Positions 15,944-25,711 are shown, numbered from the stretch's first letter. The stretch is DNA of 64,000 nucleotides from Pararhodobacter zhoushanensis (GCF_003990445.1 NZ_REEZ01000013.1:1-64000); one strand, 5' to 3'. Notes: generated by a model from the letters alone, not told the origin. Made by a program: numbers and translations.

Positions 15944-16645
15944 TCAGGCCAGTTGCGCGCCTGTTGCCCGTTCGGCGGCCTCGCGAATGGCGCGGATATT
16001 GGCACCGTACGGGGCAGGGTTCGCCACCGATCCACCCTTAAACACCGCCGAACCCGCGACCAGAACATCGGCACCGGCAGCGGCGACCAGCGGCGCGGTT
16101 TGCGGCGTTACGCCACCGTCGATCTCGATATGAATGGGCCGGTCGCCGATCATCGACCGCAAGGCGCGGACCTTTGCGGTCATGTCGATGAAGCTCTGCC
16201 CGCCAAAACCGGGATTAACCGTCATCACGCAAACCAGATCCGTCAGATCCAGCAGATGCGCCACCGAGTCTGCCGGTGTGCCGGGGTTGAGCGCCACACC
16301 AGCCTTTTTCCCCGTGGCGCGAATGGCTTGCAGGGTGCGGTGAATGTGCGGCCCGGCTTCGACATGCGCGGTGATGATATCCGCCCCTGCGCTCGCGAAG
16401 GCCTCGATATAGGGATCAACCGGCGCGATCATCAGATGCACGTCCATCACGGTTTTCACATGCTTGCGAAAGGCAGCGACGGCGGGCGGACCAAAAGTCA
16501 GGTTGGGCACAAAATGCCCGTCCATCACGTCGACATGCACCCAGTCAGCGCCTTGCGCTTCGATGGCTTGAATCTCGCGGCCGAAATCCGCGAAGTCGGC
16601 GCTGAGAATCGAAGGAGCGATCTTGATCTGATGAGAAAAAGTCAT
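15944..16645 (-). CDS. rpe: Ribulose-phosphate 3-epimerase
   Basis: 233 residues, a TIM barrel. Family motifs in order: IAPSILSADFADFG (about 9-22, catalytic Ser/metal region), HVDVMDGHFVPNLTFG (metal-binding His/Asp), VHLMI, VNPGFGGQSF (phosphate loop) and EIDGGV with AGSAVF near the end. It interconverts ribulose-5-phosphate and xylulose-5-phosphate in the pentose phosphate or Calvin cycle. No Calvin-cycle genes are nearby, so housekeeping use is likely. It is divergent from the DUF2339 gene. Confidence 0.96.
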   Translation of the reverse strand: MTFSHQIKIAPSILSADFADFGREIQAIEAQGADWVHVDVMDGHFVPNLTFGPPAVAAFRKHVKTVMDVHLMIAPVDPYIEAFASAGADIITAHVEAGPHIHRTLQAIRATGKKAGVALNPGTPADSVAHLLDLTDLVCVMTVNPGFGGQSFIDMTAKVRALRSMIGDRPIHIEIDGGVTPQTAPLVAAAGADVLVAGSAVFKGGSVANPAPYGANIRAIREAAERATGAQLA

Positions 16646-16733
16646 GTCGCGCGGGGTCCGTCTATGGCAGGGTTTTCGCCTCTGGGCCTAAGCCATCGCT
16701 CGGCTTGCGTCCACCAATATTGGAGATCTCGGC

Positions 16734-19319
16734 GTGTTTGAGTCGCTCACCCTTGTCATCGCCCTCTGTGCCGCAGGGCTGGTGTGGCTGGCGCTGCAGC
16801 GCCTGCGCAACCTGAGTGATCGCGTCGCGCAGCTGGAGGCGCAGCTGGCGGCGCAACCGGGGCAGGGTGACGGGCAGCAAGCTACGCAACCGGCCTCCAG
16901 GGCACCCTGGCGACCTGTTCCGGCGGCGAAGGCACAGACACCGACGGTAGACACTGTGCCGAAACGGGATTTTACCGCGCCTCTGCGGTCACTGGTCGCG
17001 TGGATGCGCGCCAACTGGATCTATCCCGTGGCCGGACTCGCGCTGGTGATGGCCGGGATCTATCTGGTGCAATATTCCATCGACAAAGGTCTGTTGTCAC
17101 CCAAGGCCCGCATTGGTTTGGCACTGGCGTCGGGGGCAGGGCTGATACTTGCCGCAGAGGGCCTGCGCCGCCGCTGGGGTGCCAGTGCGCGTCAGGTTCC
17201 CGCGACGCTGGCAGGGGGCGGTATCGCCGCGCTGCTGGCGGGCGTGCTGGCCGCGCATCATCTGTATGATCTGCTCGGCCCTGAGGCGACGCTGATCGCG
17301 CTGTGCCTGATCTCGGCGCTCTCGATTGCGCTGGGATGGATGCATGGTCCGATACTGGCCGCCATGGGCGTTCTGGCCGGGGCGGCGGCTCCGTTCCTGC
17401 TGGGCGAAGGGGGCGCGCCGCGTCCGATCCTGTATGGCTATTTCGCGGTCATCGCCGCCATGGGGCTGGCCATCGACGGGCTGCGGCGCTGGGGGTGGAT
17501 CTCGGCACTGGCCGTGGTTGCGCCGCTGGCCGGAGGCGTGCTTATTCATGCGGCAAACGCCCCGGCGGACGGGTTGGCGCTGCTCACGCTCTTTGTGGTG
17601 TTTCTGGCGCTGGCGCTGCCCGGCGGCGCGCTGATCCCGCGCGCAACGGGCCCGATGGTGCAGCAGTGGCGCAAAGCGCGCCCCAAGCCCGAGGTTCTGG
17701 TCGCGGCGCTGGCCGTCGTAGTCGGGGCAGGGATCATCGTGACCCGGATCAAGGCGCCTGAGGGCATCCTCGCCGCCGGTGCGCTGGCGCTGCTGGTGCC
17801 GCTGTGGACGCGGCGCGCCCCGGCGCTCGACAGCTTGTCGCTGGTCGCCGCGCTCGCTCTGCCGTTGGCAGTGGCCAGCAGTCTGACAACGACACCGTTG
17901 CTGCTGGCTTTCGTGCTCAACGCCTACGGATGGCTGCCGCAAACCGCTGTTGCCTTCGCCGCTCTGGCCGGGCTGGCCATGGTCGCACGCAGCGACGCAG
18001 CCGAAGCGCCGCGCCGGACACTGTGGGCGCTGCTGGCCGTTGCAACCCCCGGCGCGACGGCCATTGCGGTCGAACTGTTCTGGCAGCCGCAAACCTTGCT
18101 GGGCTTTGGCTGGCCCGCGACAATCATGGCTCTGGCTGCGGGATTGACGGCGCTGACACTGTGGTTCGCGCGCCGCGATAACGGGCAGGGTGGCCGTCTG
18201 GGCGTTGCCGGGGCCGCCGCGATCACGATGATCGCGCTGGCGCTGATGCTGGTGCTGAGCGCCGCTGCGCTGACTGTCGCTCTGGCGGTTCTGATGGTCG
18301 CCAGCGCCGCGATGGACCGTCGCTTCGGGATCCCGAGTCTGGGTTGGGTGTTGGGTCTGGGTGCAATGACGATGGGCTGGCGGTTGGTCGTCGATCCGGG
18401 GCTGCAGCCGTTGATGACGGGCAGCTACGGCGCCGTCGACACTGGCCTTACGCTGCTGGCGGTTCTGGCGGGGCCTTTGGTATCTGTGGCGCTGATCCGC
18501 GCGATGCCGGCGCACGCCGCTCGCGATTGGGGCCGGATCATCTGCGAAACGGCACTGTCGGGGATCGTTCCGATCGTCGTGACCGTGCTGCTGGCGCGGA
18601 TGTTTTCCGACATCACCGACCACGCGACGCTTGGCATTCAAGCCGCGACCTTGATTGCGCTGAGCCGGGTGCAGCTCCTACGGGCACAGCGCTTGCAGGG
18701 TAGTGTGGCGATGACCCGTGTGCGCAAGCTCCTGGCGCTGTTGCTGGCCTTGGCTGCGGCTTTGTGGATTGTCGTGCTCTGTACGCTGGTATCGCCTTTG
18801 CTTGGCGGTGGCTTGTTCGGCAGCGATCTTGTGGTCGGCTGGCCGATCCTGAATGACCTCGCGCTGGCCTATGGTCTGCCGGCGCTGATGGTTTGGATCG
18901 CGGCACGGGATGGAACCGGGCGGCTGGCAAAGGCGGGGCGTGTCGTTGCGGTCCTTCTGGGCGCTGTCTGGTGCGGCCATATGATCCGCCATCTGTGGCA
19001 AGGCGCCAGCGGCATGCAACTGCGGCACGGCTTTGCCCAAGGCGAGATTTATGCCTATACCGTCGCGCTGCTCGTTGCCGGTGCTGTCGTCATGGCAATG
19101 GCGCTGTACCATGGCCGCGTCCAGTATCGCCGGCTTGGACTTGTGCTGATCGCTCTCGCCGCGGCCAAAGCGTTCTTGATCGATGCGGCCGGTCTGAGTG
19201 AATTGATGCGCGCAGGGGCCTTTCTGGGGCTGGGCTTGTCACTGGCCGGTTTGGCGTGGCTCAACGCCTGGATCAGTGCTCGGATGGGTGAGCACGATGC
19301 GGCAGAGGGGGGCGATTGA
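16734..19319 (+). CDS. DUF2339 large polytopic membrane protein
   Basis: 861 residues, with a single N-terminal helix, a short coiled-coil-like segment (RLRNLSDRVAQLEAQLAAQ, about 23-41), a Pro/Ala/Gln-rich linker, then about 25 closely spaced hydrophobic helices from residue 98 on. The block WIYPVAGLALVMAGIYLVQY after the linker and LAGGGIAALLAG are typical of DUF2339. Family members are uncharacterised inner-membrane proteins. The start is GTG at 16734 with GGAG about 9 bases upstream. No transport or enzymatic motif is recognisable. It stands alone, divergent from rpe. Confidence 0.8.
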   Translation: MFESLTLVIALCAAGLVWLALQRLRNLSDRVAQLEAQLAAQPGQGDGQQATQPASRAPWRPVPAAKAQTPTVDTVPKRDFTAPLRSLVAWMRANWIYPVAGLALVMAGIYLVQYSIDKGLLSPKARIGLALASGAGLILAAEGLRRRWGASARQVPATLAGGGIAALLAGVLAAHHLYDLLGPEATLIALCLISALSIALGWMHGPILAAMGVLAGAAAPFLLGEGGAPRPILYGYFAVIAAMGLAIDGLRRWGWISALAVVAPLAGGVLIHAANAPADGLALLTLFVVFLALALPGGALIPRATGPMVQQWRKARPKPEVLVAALAVVVGAGIIVTRIKAPEGILAAGALALLVPLWTRRAPALDSLSLVAALALPLAVASSLTTTPLLLAFVLNAYGWLPQTAVAFAALAGLAMVARSDAAEAPRRTLWALLAVATPGATAIAVELFWQPQTLLGFGWPATIMALAAGLTALTLWFARRDNGQGGRLGVAGAAAITMIALALMLVLSAAALTVALAVLMVASAAMDRRFGIPSLGWVLGLGAMTMGWRLVVDPGLQPLMTGSYGAVDTGLTLLAVLAGPLVSVALIRAMPAHAARDWGRIICETALSGIVPIVVTVLLARMFSDITDHATLGIQAATLIALSRVQLLRAQRLQGSVAMTRVRKLLALLLALAAALWIVVLCTLVSPLLGGGLFGSDLVVGWPILNDLALAYGLPALMVWIAARDGTGRLAKAGRVVAVLLGAVWCGHMIRHLWQGASGMQLRHGFAQGEIYAYTVALLVAGAVVMAMALYHGRVQYRRLGLVLIALAAAKAFLIDAAGLSELMRAGAFLGLGLSLAGLAWLNAWISARMGEHDAAEGGD

Positions 19320-19601
19320 TCGGACCATACGTTAGTCCAATAATCGGTATTATGTAATATATTGATGTATGCGGGTTGTGCTTTGGGATGAGAAAATCAC
19401 AGAGGAACAACACCCTACAGGCAAGCCTTAAGATCTGCTGAGAAAGCCACGACTGCGGCTGCCTTGGAAACAAAAGGACACGGTCAATCTTGATGGTTAA
19501 ATTAGAGACGAAATCTTTATACCTCCGTAATCTGTTTGGACTGCAATCGCCCCACGCTGTATAACAGCGTTGAAGATATGCCCCGGCAGGAGTTGGTCGG
19601 C

Positions 19602-19988
19602 ATGATACACAGCAAAGCCCCTGCGCCGGATAAAACTGCGCCGGTGGCGTCTTCCGGCGAGTTGGCCGATGCGCGGACGATCCTTGTGGTCGACGCGCAG
19701 CAAGCGATGAGTGTCCTCACACCAAACCCGCGACGGCAGAGCGTCGTTCTGACGCGCAAGTCGATGCTCGGCCACAAGATGCTTGCCTCGGTCCGCCCGG
19801 ATGTCATCATCGGACCGCTGATGACCCAGGATTGGGACATCGTCGATCTGGCGCTGATGCTTGAAGCGCTTGGCTATCGTGGTGACCTCTTTGCGGTCAC
19901 CAAACCGTTGCCCCGCGCGGAACTGGTGCTGCGCGAGGTCAGCGCGGTCTGCAAGCACCTGCGGGTGCGATTGCTGGAACTGCCCTGA
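19602..19988 (+). CDS. Small cytoplasmic protein, receiver-like remnant
   Basis: 128 residues from the chosen ATG, which has AGGAG 9 bases upstream; longer starts at 19536 (TTG) or 19578 are possible. The central part (ARTILVVDAQQAMSVLTPNP and RPDVIIGPLMTQDWDIVDLA) has the alternating strand/helix pattern of a response-regulator receiver fold, and the third strand ends in GPLM. No phosphoacceptor Asp/Lys set can be assigned. I have the impression of similar unnamed proteins in Rhodobacteraceae. The start of the 282-bp upstream gap is AT-rich and holds no gene. Convergent with choline sulfatase (1 bp apart). Function unknown. Confidence 0.5.
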   Translation: MIHSKAPAPDKTAPVASSGELADARTILVVDAQQAMSVLTPNPRRQSVVLTRKSMLGHKMLASVRPDVIIGPLMTQDWDIVDLALMLEALGYRGDLFAVTKPLPRAELVLREVSAVCKHLRVRLLELP

Positions 19989-19989
19989 C

Positions 19990-21495
19990 TTAGGTGCCGC
20001 GCGGAAAGCGCTGACCATCTTCCAGCACATTTAGGTCCATGTGGTTGCGCATGTAGCGTTCGGCCGCATTGCGGTAAGGCTGGTAGTCCCAATCGGTGTA
20101 CGTGCCTTGGCGCAGCGCCTCATACACCACCCAACGCCGTGCCTGACTGGCGCGAACTTCAGCATCGAAGTCTTTGAGATTCCAGCGCGTTTTAGCCATG
20201 GCGCGCAGTCTCTCCAGCACCGGAGCATAGGCCGGATCCGCGGCAAGATTGTCCCGTTCCCCCGGATCGCTGTCCAGATTGAACAAGAGCTCCGGGTCTG
20301 CCGCGCAGGCGATGTATTTCCAAGGCCCGTCCACCAGCGCGACCATCGGTGACACTGTGCCTTCAGCCGCATATTCCATCGGCACCGGCCCCCGTCCACC
20401 GGTGCCATTCATCAGCGGCAACAGGCTTTCACCATCCGTCCAGGGCGCGATCTTGGCCATGTCGATCCCGGCCAGATCACACAGCGTCGGCAGCATATCC
20501 AGCGTCGAGACCGGCTGATCCACGCGCCCTGCCCCCAGACCCGGCGCCGCGATATAGAACGGTACCCGGCCCGAGTTCTCATAGAAATTCATCTTGAACC
20601 ACAGCCCCCGGTCGCCCAGCATCTCACCATGGTCGGACAGGAAGACGATCACGGCCTCCTGTTGCGTGCGTTCGAGCACATCAAGGATTTCGCCGATCTT
20701 TTCGTCAATGTAGGAAATATTCGCGAAATATCCGCGCCTTGCGCGGCGAACTTGATCTTCGCTGGCCTCGAAATTCTCGTAGTCGAAGCTTTCGAGCAGC
20801 CGTTTGCCATGGGCATCCTGCTCGTCCCATGCCAACCCCGCAGGCGGGTCCAGTTCGGCGCAGCCCTCATACAGATCCCAGTACTTCCGCCGCGCCACAA
20901 ACGGGTCATGCGGGTGCGTGAAACTGGCCGTCAGGCACCACGGCCGCGCATCATGGCCCCGCGCCAGATCGAACAACTTCTGACAGGTCAGATGGGCCAC
21001 GTCATCGTCGTATTCCATCTGGTTGGTGATCTCGGCAACCCCCGCGCCGGTGACCGAGCCAAGGTTGTGATACCACCAGTCGATCCGCTCACCGGGCTTG
21101 CGGTAGTCAGGCGTCCAGCCAAAATCGGCGGGGTAGATATCGGTCGTCAGACGCTCCTCAAACCCGTGCAGCTGATCGGGCCCGACGAAATGCATCTTGC
21201 CCGACAGCGTGGTCTGATACCCGGCGGTGCGCAGATGATGGGTGAAGCACGGAATGTCCGAGGCAAAGGGGGCCGCGTTGTCATAAACACCTGTCCGGCG
21301 GGGCAATTGCCCGGCCAGGACACTGGCGCGCGCTGGCGAGCACAGCGGGCTGGGGCAATAAGCCCGGGTAAAGCGCTGCGATCGCGCTGCCAGCCGCTTG
21401 AGGTTCGGTGCGTGCAAGAACGCCGCAGGGCCATCCGCCATCAGCGTACCGGTCAACTGGTCGACCATCAGGATCAGGATGTTGGGAGTACTCAT
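19990..21495 (-). CDS. betC: Choline-sulfatase
   Basis: 501 residues. The type I sulfatase signature CSPARASVLAG (about residues 52-62) supplies the Cys converted to formylglycine; metal ligands lie in ILMVDQ at the N-terminus and in FLSDHGEMLGDRG. The C-terminal segment RRWVVYEALRQGTYTDWDYQ matches the choline-sulfatase C-terminal domain, which separates it from other sulfatases. It hydrolyses choline-O-sulfate to choline and sulfate. No signal peptide is seen. betA, betB and betI are not adjacent. Start: second of GTG-ATG, with AAAGG 8 bases before the ATG. Confidence 0.88.
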   Translation of the reverse strand: MSTPNILILMVDQLTGTLMADGPAAFLHAPNLKRLAARSQRFTRAYCPSPLCSPARASVLAGQLPRRTGVYDNAAPFASDIPCFTHHLRTAGYQTTLSGKMHFVGPDQLHGFEERLTTDIYPADFGWTPDYRKPGERIDWWYHNLGSVTGAGVAEITNQMEYDDDVAHLTCQKLFDLARGHDARPWCLTASFTHPHDPFVARRKYWDLYEGCAELDPPAGLAWDEQDAHGKRLLESFDYENFEASEDQVRRARRGYFANISYIDEKIGEILDVLERTQQEAVIVFLSDHGEMLGDRGLWFKMNFYENSGRVPFYIAAPGLGAGRVDQPVSTLDMLPTLCDLAGIDMAKIAPWTDGESLLPLMNGTGGRGPVPMEYAAEGTVSPMVALVDGPWKYIACAADPELLFNLDSDPGERDNLAADPAYAPVLERLRAMAKTRWNLKDFDAEVRASQARRWVVYEALRQGTYTDWDYQPYRNAAERYMRNHMDLNVLEDGQRFPRGT

Positions 21496-21650
21496 CACGG
21501 GCCTTTATTCAAGAGGTTGCGCGGCGATGTTGACCCATGTCAGCGCTATCTTCCAGCACAATAGCGACCATACCCCACCCGCTTTGCGACGGCTGGCGTC
21601 TGTGGACGTGCTGTCATAGTCTGCGCGCAGTTTCAGACAAAAGGTGCCCC

Positions 21651-22487
21651 ATGGACCGCAAACTGCTGCTCATTATCCTCGACGGCGTGCCCTATGCCAA
21701 CTGGCGACGCTACTTTGGCTGCCTTGAAGGCTGGGTCGCCAATGGCGACGCGCGCGTCTGGCGTATCCGCGCGATGCTGCCGTCGATGTCGGGGCCGTGT
21801 TATGCGTCGATCCATTCCGGGGTGGCACCTCAGGTCCATGGCGTCTTGTCAAACGGGCATATCCAGCGCGTCGACATGCCCGATGTGTTCAGCGAAACCC
21901 GCAAGGCAGGCGGCGTCACCGGGGCCGTGACGCACAGCTGGTGGAGCGAGTTCTTCAACCGCCACCCCTTTGATTACATTCGCGATATCGAGTATGACGA
22001 GCCCGAAAGCCCGACCATCAACCATGGGCGCTTTCACACCATGACCGGCTATGATCATATCAACCAGGCGACGCCGTCGGATGTCGATCTCTTCGCCACC
22101 CTGACCTCGCTCTGTCAGCGCTTTTCGCTGAACTACGGTATCCTGCACACCTGCACGCTCGACAGCATGGGCCACCGGTTTGGCCATGATTGCACTGAAA
22201 TGGACCATGGATGCGCGTTGCTCGATGCGATGCTGGCCAAGTTTCTGCCGGGCTGGCTGGCGATGGGCTATGAGGTGATCGTTACCGCCGACCACGGCCA
22301 GTCACAACGCGGGCACCATGGCGGCACCGGCGCAGACCAGCAGGACGCCGCGCTATATTATTTCGGCCCCGCAGACGGACCGGCGCCCGACACGCTGATT
22401 GACCAGCGCCAGCTTGCGCCGACCATCCTCAGCCGACTGGGGGCCGCCATCCCCGAGACGATGAAACACCCTTCGTTCCTCAGCTGA
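21651..22487 (+). CDS. Alkaline-phosphatase-superfamily (nucleotide pyrophosphatase/phosphodiesterase-like) protein
   Basis: 278 residues. The start LLLIILDGVPYANWRRYFG gives the first metal-binding Asp of the superfamily; SMSGPCYASIHSG (about residues 47-59) is the position of the nucleophile Ser/Thr; TLDSMGHRFGHD and TADHGQSQRGHHGG carry the remaining Asp/His ligands. Members hydrolyse phosphomono- or diesters, or transfer phosphate. No signal peptide, so the substrate is likely cytoplasmic. The start was set at ATG 21651 because upstream codons do not resemble coding sequence. It is divergent from betC, a distantly related hydrolase of the same superfamily, and ends in a strong terminator. 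Confidence 0.75.
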   Translation: MDRKLLLIILDGVPYANWRRYFGCLEGWVANGDARVWRIRAMLPSMSGPCYASIHSGVAPQVHGVLSNGHIQRVDMPDVFSETRKAGGVTGAVTHSWWSEFFNRHPFDYIRDIEYDEPESPTINHGRFHTMTGYDHINQATPSDVDLFATLTSLCQRFSLNYGILHTCTLDSMGHRFGHDCTEMDHGCALLDAMLAKFLPGWLAMGYEVIVTADHGQSQRGHHGGTGADQQDAALYYFGPADGPAPDTLIDQRQLAPTILSRLGAAIPETMKHPSFLS

Positions 22488-22496
22488 AATGACAAA

Positions 22497-22523
22497 GCGC
22501 GGTTAACACCCTGTTAACCGCGC
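22497..22523 (+). terminator. Long perfect hairpin terminator
   Basis: GCGCGGTTAACA (22497-22508), CCC, TGTTAACCGCGC (22512-22523): a 12-bp perfect stem with a 3-base loop, then CCCATTTTC. It lies 9 bp after the preceding stop. The AT-rich middle makes it unusual among hairpins here. Confidence 0.8.
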
Positions 22524-22538
22524 CCCATTTTCTGTCTG

Positions 22539-22605
22539 AAAATATCCCGGGGGGTGAATGCGCGGCACGCGCAGAGGGGGGCTGGCCCCCCTGCCCGCAC
22601 GCCAG
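22539..22605 (+). repeat. Dispersed GC-rich palindromic repeat, copy 2 (variant)
   Basis: Starts AAATATCCCGGGGGGTGAAT, then two hairpins (GCGCGGCACGCGC region and GAGGGGGGC-TG-GCCCCCCTG). It shares the AAATATCC..GGGGGGTG head with copies at 4864 and 32477 but differs after it. It lies between two convergent genes. Confidence 0.7.
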
Positions 22606-22612
22606 CGGCGCT

Positions 22613-24235
22613 TCAGATGCCCAGCTCGCGCAGCGCCGCAACCAGCGCCGCGGTCGAGCCATCGCGCCCTTCGGTTGACGCGGTCCCGTCGATCATCGGC
22701 AACAGCTGCACCGCCAGTTCCTTGCCCAGTTCAACACCCCATTGATCAAACGAGTTGATGCCCAGCACCACCCCTTCGACAAACACCCGGTGCTCATACA
22801 AGGCAACGATCGCGCCCAGCATCGCCGGGGTCAGCCGCGGGTAAACCAGCAGGGTTGACGGGCGGTTGCCCGGGAAGACCCGGTGCAGCGCCTGACGCTC
22901 CAGCTCTTTGCCCTTCAGCCCTTTGGCTTTCATCAGGGCCCGCGCTTCGTCCAGCGAGCGGCCGCGCATCAGAGCCTCGGCCTGGGCCAGGCAATTGGCC
23001 GCCAGCAGGCGGTGCTGGTGGGCCATGGCCGGTTCCTGTCCCTGACCCGCCAGCAGGAATTCGCACGGCACAACGTCGGTGCCTTGGTGGATCAACTGAT
23101 AGAACGCGTGCTGGCCATTGGTGCCCGGTTCGCCAAAAACGATGGGTCCGGCGGGCACGGTCAGCGCGCTGCCATCCATCGCCACGCTCTTGCCGTTCGA
23201 TTCCATCTCGAGCTGTTGCAGGTACGCCGGCAGCCGCGCAAGGCGCTGATCATAAGGCAGCACGGCGCGCGCGCCATAGCCGCAGATCTGACGGTGCCAG
23301 ACGCCGACCATGGCCAACATCACCGGCATATTGTCGACCAGCGGCGCGTCGCGGAAATGCTGGTCCATGGCCGCCGCCCCGGCCAGAAAGGCGCGGAAAT
23401 CCTCGGGGCCGATGGCGATCATCAGGCTCAGACCAATCGGCCCCCACATCGAATAGCGCCCGCCGACCCAATCGGCGAAGCCAAAGACGCGGGCCGGGTC
23501 AATGCCAAAGGCCGAGGTCTTGTCCAGCGCCGTCGACAGTGCGACAAACTGCCGGGTCGGTTCGGCGACAGCGCGCGACATCCAGGCCTTGGCGGTCTGC
23601 GCGTTGGTCATCGTCTCGATGGTGGTAAAGGTCTTCGAGGCAACGATCACCAGCGTCGTCTCGGGATTCAGCGCTTCCAGCGTGTCATGGATATGCGCGC
23701 CATCGACATTGGACACGTAATGACAGCGCGGCCCGTCGGCATAGGTCGCCAGCGCCCGCGCCGCCATTGCCGGACCCAGATCCGAACCGCCGATGCCGAT
23801 ATTCACCACATCCGTAATGCGCCCGCCGACGCCGCGAATACGCCCGTCGCGCAGATCGCGCGCGAAAGTTTCCATGCGGGCCAGCGTCGCGCGCACCTCA
23901 GGCATGACATCTACGCCATCGACGGTGACACTACCCTCAAGGTTGCGCAGTGCTGTGTGCAGCACCGCACGATCTTCGGTCTCATTGATCTTTTCGCCCG
24001 CGAACATGGCATCGCGACGCCCTTCGACATCGCAGCTGCGGGCCAGATCCAGCAGCAGATCCCGGGTTTCGGTGTCGATATTAGTCTTTGAATAATCAAA
24101 CAGAATTGGACCCGTCGCAGGGGTCTCCAAAGTCACGGAAAACGCCTTGGCGCGGGTTTCCGCGTCAAAAAGCGCGGTGATCGGTCGTTGTGCAACGTCG
24201 CGCTGGCGATCGCTCAGTGCGGCCCAATAGTTCAT
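22613..24235 (-). CDS. pgi: Glucose-6-phosphate isomerase
   Basis: 540 residues. Family landmarks in order: [20 protein letters not shown] (about 142-161), [27 protein letters not shown], and [19 protein letters not shown], which holds the active-site Glu and His. It interconverts glucose-6-phosphate and fructose-6-phosphate. The ATG at 24235 is chosen over the adjacent TTG because GGAAG lies 9 bases before it. In many relatives pgi follows zwf-pgl; here it is on the other strand and separated from zwf by three unrelated genes. Confidence 0.96.
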   Translation of the reverse strand: MNYWAALSDRQRDVAQRPITALFDAETRAKAFSVTLETPATGPILFDYSKTNIDTETRDLLLDLARSCDVEGRRDAMFAGEKINETEDRAVLHTALRNLEGSVTVDGVDVMPEVRATLARMETFARDLRDGRIRGVGGRITDVVNIGIGGSDLGPAMAARALATYADGPRCHYVSNVDGAHIHDTLEALNPETTLVIVASKTFTTIETMTNAQTAKAWMSRAVAEPTRQFVALSTALDKTSAFGIDPARVFGFADWVGGRYSMWGPIGLSLMIAIGPEDFRAFLAGAAAMDQHFRDAPLVDNMPVMLAMVGVWHRQICGYGARAVLPYDQRLARLPAYLQQLEMESNGKSVAMDGSALTVPAGPIVFGEPGTNGQHAFYQLIHQGTDVVPCEFLLAGQGQEPAMAHQHRLLAANCLAQAEALMRGRSLDEARALMKAKGLKGKELERQALHRVFPGNRPSTLLVYPRLTPAMLGAIVALYEHRVFVEGVVLGINSFDQWGVELGKELAVQLLPMIDGTASTEGRDGSTAALVAALRELGI

Positions 24236-24404
24236 CAATACACTTCCAGAGATGTTTCCCTTGCCCTTTCATGCCAAGAACGGAATGCCTTGCCCAGAGC
24301 AAAAGCGTTCTGGTTGAGCGTGGCGCCGTTTTCGACTCGGGTGTGACGTGATCATGCAACAGGCGGGGCTTGCCGCGCGGGTTCTGGCGTGCAGTATACG
24401 CCGC

Positions 24405-25034
24405 ATGACACCGCGTATCCTGTTCAGCGACGCCTGTATGGCCGAGGGGGCCGACTGGCTCGCCGCGGCAGAGCCGCGCTTTGCCGCGGTGCTTGACCTG
24501 TGCGGCCCGCCGCCGCTGCGCCGGCGCGGCGACGGGTTCGAGGCACTGGTCAGCGCCATTGTCAGCCAGCAGGTTTCGGTCGCTTCGGCCCGTGCGATCA
24601 TGGGCAAACTGGAGGCCGCGGCGCTGGTGAGCGCCGAGCAATTCGCCGCTGCCAGCGATGAGACCCTGCGCGCCAATGGCTTGTCGCGGCAAAAGGCGCG
24701 CTATATCAAGGCGCTGGCTGACGCCCGCATTGATTTCGACGCGCTGCGCGATGCGCCTGAGGTCCATATCGTCGAGACCCTGACCGCCGTGCCGGGCATT
24801 GGTCGCTGGACTGCCGAGATCTACGTGATGTTCAGCCTTGGCCGCGCCGATACTTTCGCGCCCAACGATCTGGCGCTGCAAGAGGCCGCGCGGCTGTTGT
24901 TCGATCTGGATGAGCGTCCGCGCGAAAAGCCGATGCGCGCGATGTCCGAGGCCTGGACGCCCTGGCGCACGGTTGCGGCGGGGATGCTGTGGCACTACTA
25001 CCATCACGCGAAAAGCCGTGAAGGCGTTATCTGA
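24405..25034 (+). CDS. DNA-3-methyladenine glycosylase II (AlkA-like, HhH-GPD)
   Basis: 209 residues, a minimal HhH-GPD glycosylase without the AlkA N-terminal domain. The hairpin-helix-hairpin is VPGIGRWTA (residues 129-137) and the catalytic Asp155 lies in DTFAPNDLALQ. FEALVSAIVSQQVS (about 45-58) is the family's conserved helix. It excises alkylated purines to start base excision repair. There is no Cys cluster, so it is not an EndoIII/MutY type. No ribosome binding site is seen before ATG 24405, so translation may be leaderless or the start may be elsewhere. The esterase gene follows after 11 bp. Confidence 0.88.
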   Translation: MTPRILFSDACMAEGADWLAAAEPRFAAVLDLCGPPPLRRRGDGFEALVSAIVSQQVSVASARAIMGKLEAAALVSAEQFAAASDETLRANGLSRQKARYIKALADARIDFDALRDAPEVHIVETLTAVPGIGRWTAEIYVMFSLGRADTFAPNDLALQEAARLLFDLDERPREKPMRAMSEAWTPWRTVAAGMLWHYYHHAKSREGVI

Positions 25035-25045
25035 AAGGAGCTGCC

Positions 25046-25711
25046 ATGCCCCCTCGTCCGTTGACCTCTGCCCGCAAGGGCGCGCCCAAGGGCACGGCGA
25101 CCTCGGTCGTGATCTTCGTGCATGGCTACGGCGCGAATGGTGCCGACCTGCTGGGTCTGGCCGATCCGCTGGCCCCGCATCTGCGCAAGACCGCCTTCTA
25201 CGCCCCTGATGCGCCTGAGAATTGTCAGGGAAACCCGTTCGGCTTTCAGTGGTTCCCGATCCCGTGGCTTGATGGCTCCGAAGAGAGCAAGGCACTGGAG
25301 GGACAACAGCAGGCAGCTGAGGATCTCAACGCTTTCATTGATAAAGTGTTGGCCGATGAGGGGCTGGAACCCTCGGCACTGGCGCTTGTGGGCTTCTCGC
25401 AGGGCACGATGATGAGCCTGCACATTGCTCCCCGCCGCCCTGCCCCGCTGGCGGCACTGGTCGGTTTCTCGGGCCGGTTGCTGCAACCGGAAACACTGGC
25501 AGCCGAGACGGTCAGCAAACTGCCGATCCTGCTGATCCATGGTGATGCCGACCCGATGGTGCCGGTGCAAAGCTTGCCCGAGGCCGCCGATGCGCTGGTC
25601 GCCGCCGGGTTCGAAACCTTCGCCCATGTGTGCAAGGGGCTGGGCCATTCCATCGACAATGAAGGCCTGTCGCTGGCGTTGGGATTCCTGCGCGAAAAGC
25701 TGCCGCAATAG
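25046..25711 (+). CDS. Alpha/beta hydrolase, carboxylesterase/phospholipase family
   Basis: 221 residues. The nucleophile elbow GFSQG gives Ser118; the likely Asp is in HGDADPMVP (about 165-173) and the His is His201 in KGLGHSID. The oxyanion loop FVHGYGANG is at about 24-32. It belongs to the dienelactone-hydrolase-like carboxylesterase/acyl-protein thioesterase group (COG0400), small cytosolic esterases of broad specificity. AAAGGAG lies 6 bases before the ATG. It is 11 bp downstream of the alkA-like gene and probably co-transcribed. Confidence 0.88.
   Translation: MPPRPLTSARKGAPKGTATSVVIFVHGYGANGADLLGLADPLAPHLRKTAFYAPDAPENCQGNPFGFQWFPIPWLDGSEESKALEGQQQAAEDLNAFIDKVLADEGLEPSALALVGFSQGTMMSLHIAPRRPAPLAALVGFSGRLLQPETLAAETVSKLPILLIHGDADPMVPVQSLPEAADALVAAGFETFAHVCKGLGHSIDNEGLSLALGFLREKLPQ

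Noticed and set aside
17097-18641. A 514-codon open frame opposite the DUF2339 gene
   Set aside because: It is rich in Arg, Gln and His, has no ribosome binding site or domain, and mirrors a real gene. Long antisense frames are expected at this GC content.
19320-19500. AT-rich stretch with small inverted repeats after the DUF2339 gene, considered as an att site or foreign DNA
   Set aside because: No integrase, direct repeats or tRNA nearby; the gap is short and can be a promoter region.
22503-22517. TTAA-N7-TTAA, the full CtrA-binding consensus
   Set aside because: It lies inside the perfect terminator hairpin downstream of a gene and not in a promoter, so the match is explained by the inverted repeat.
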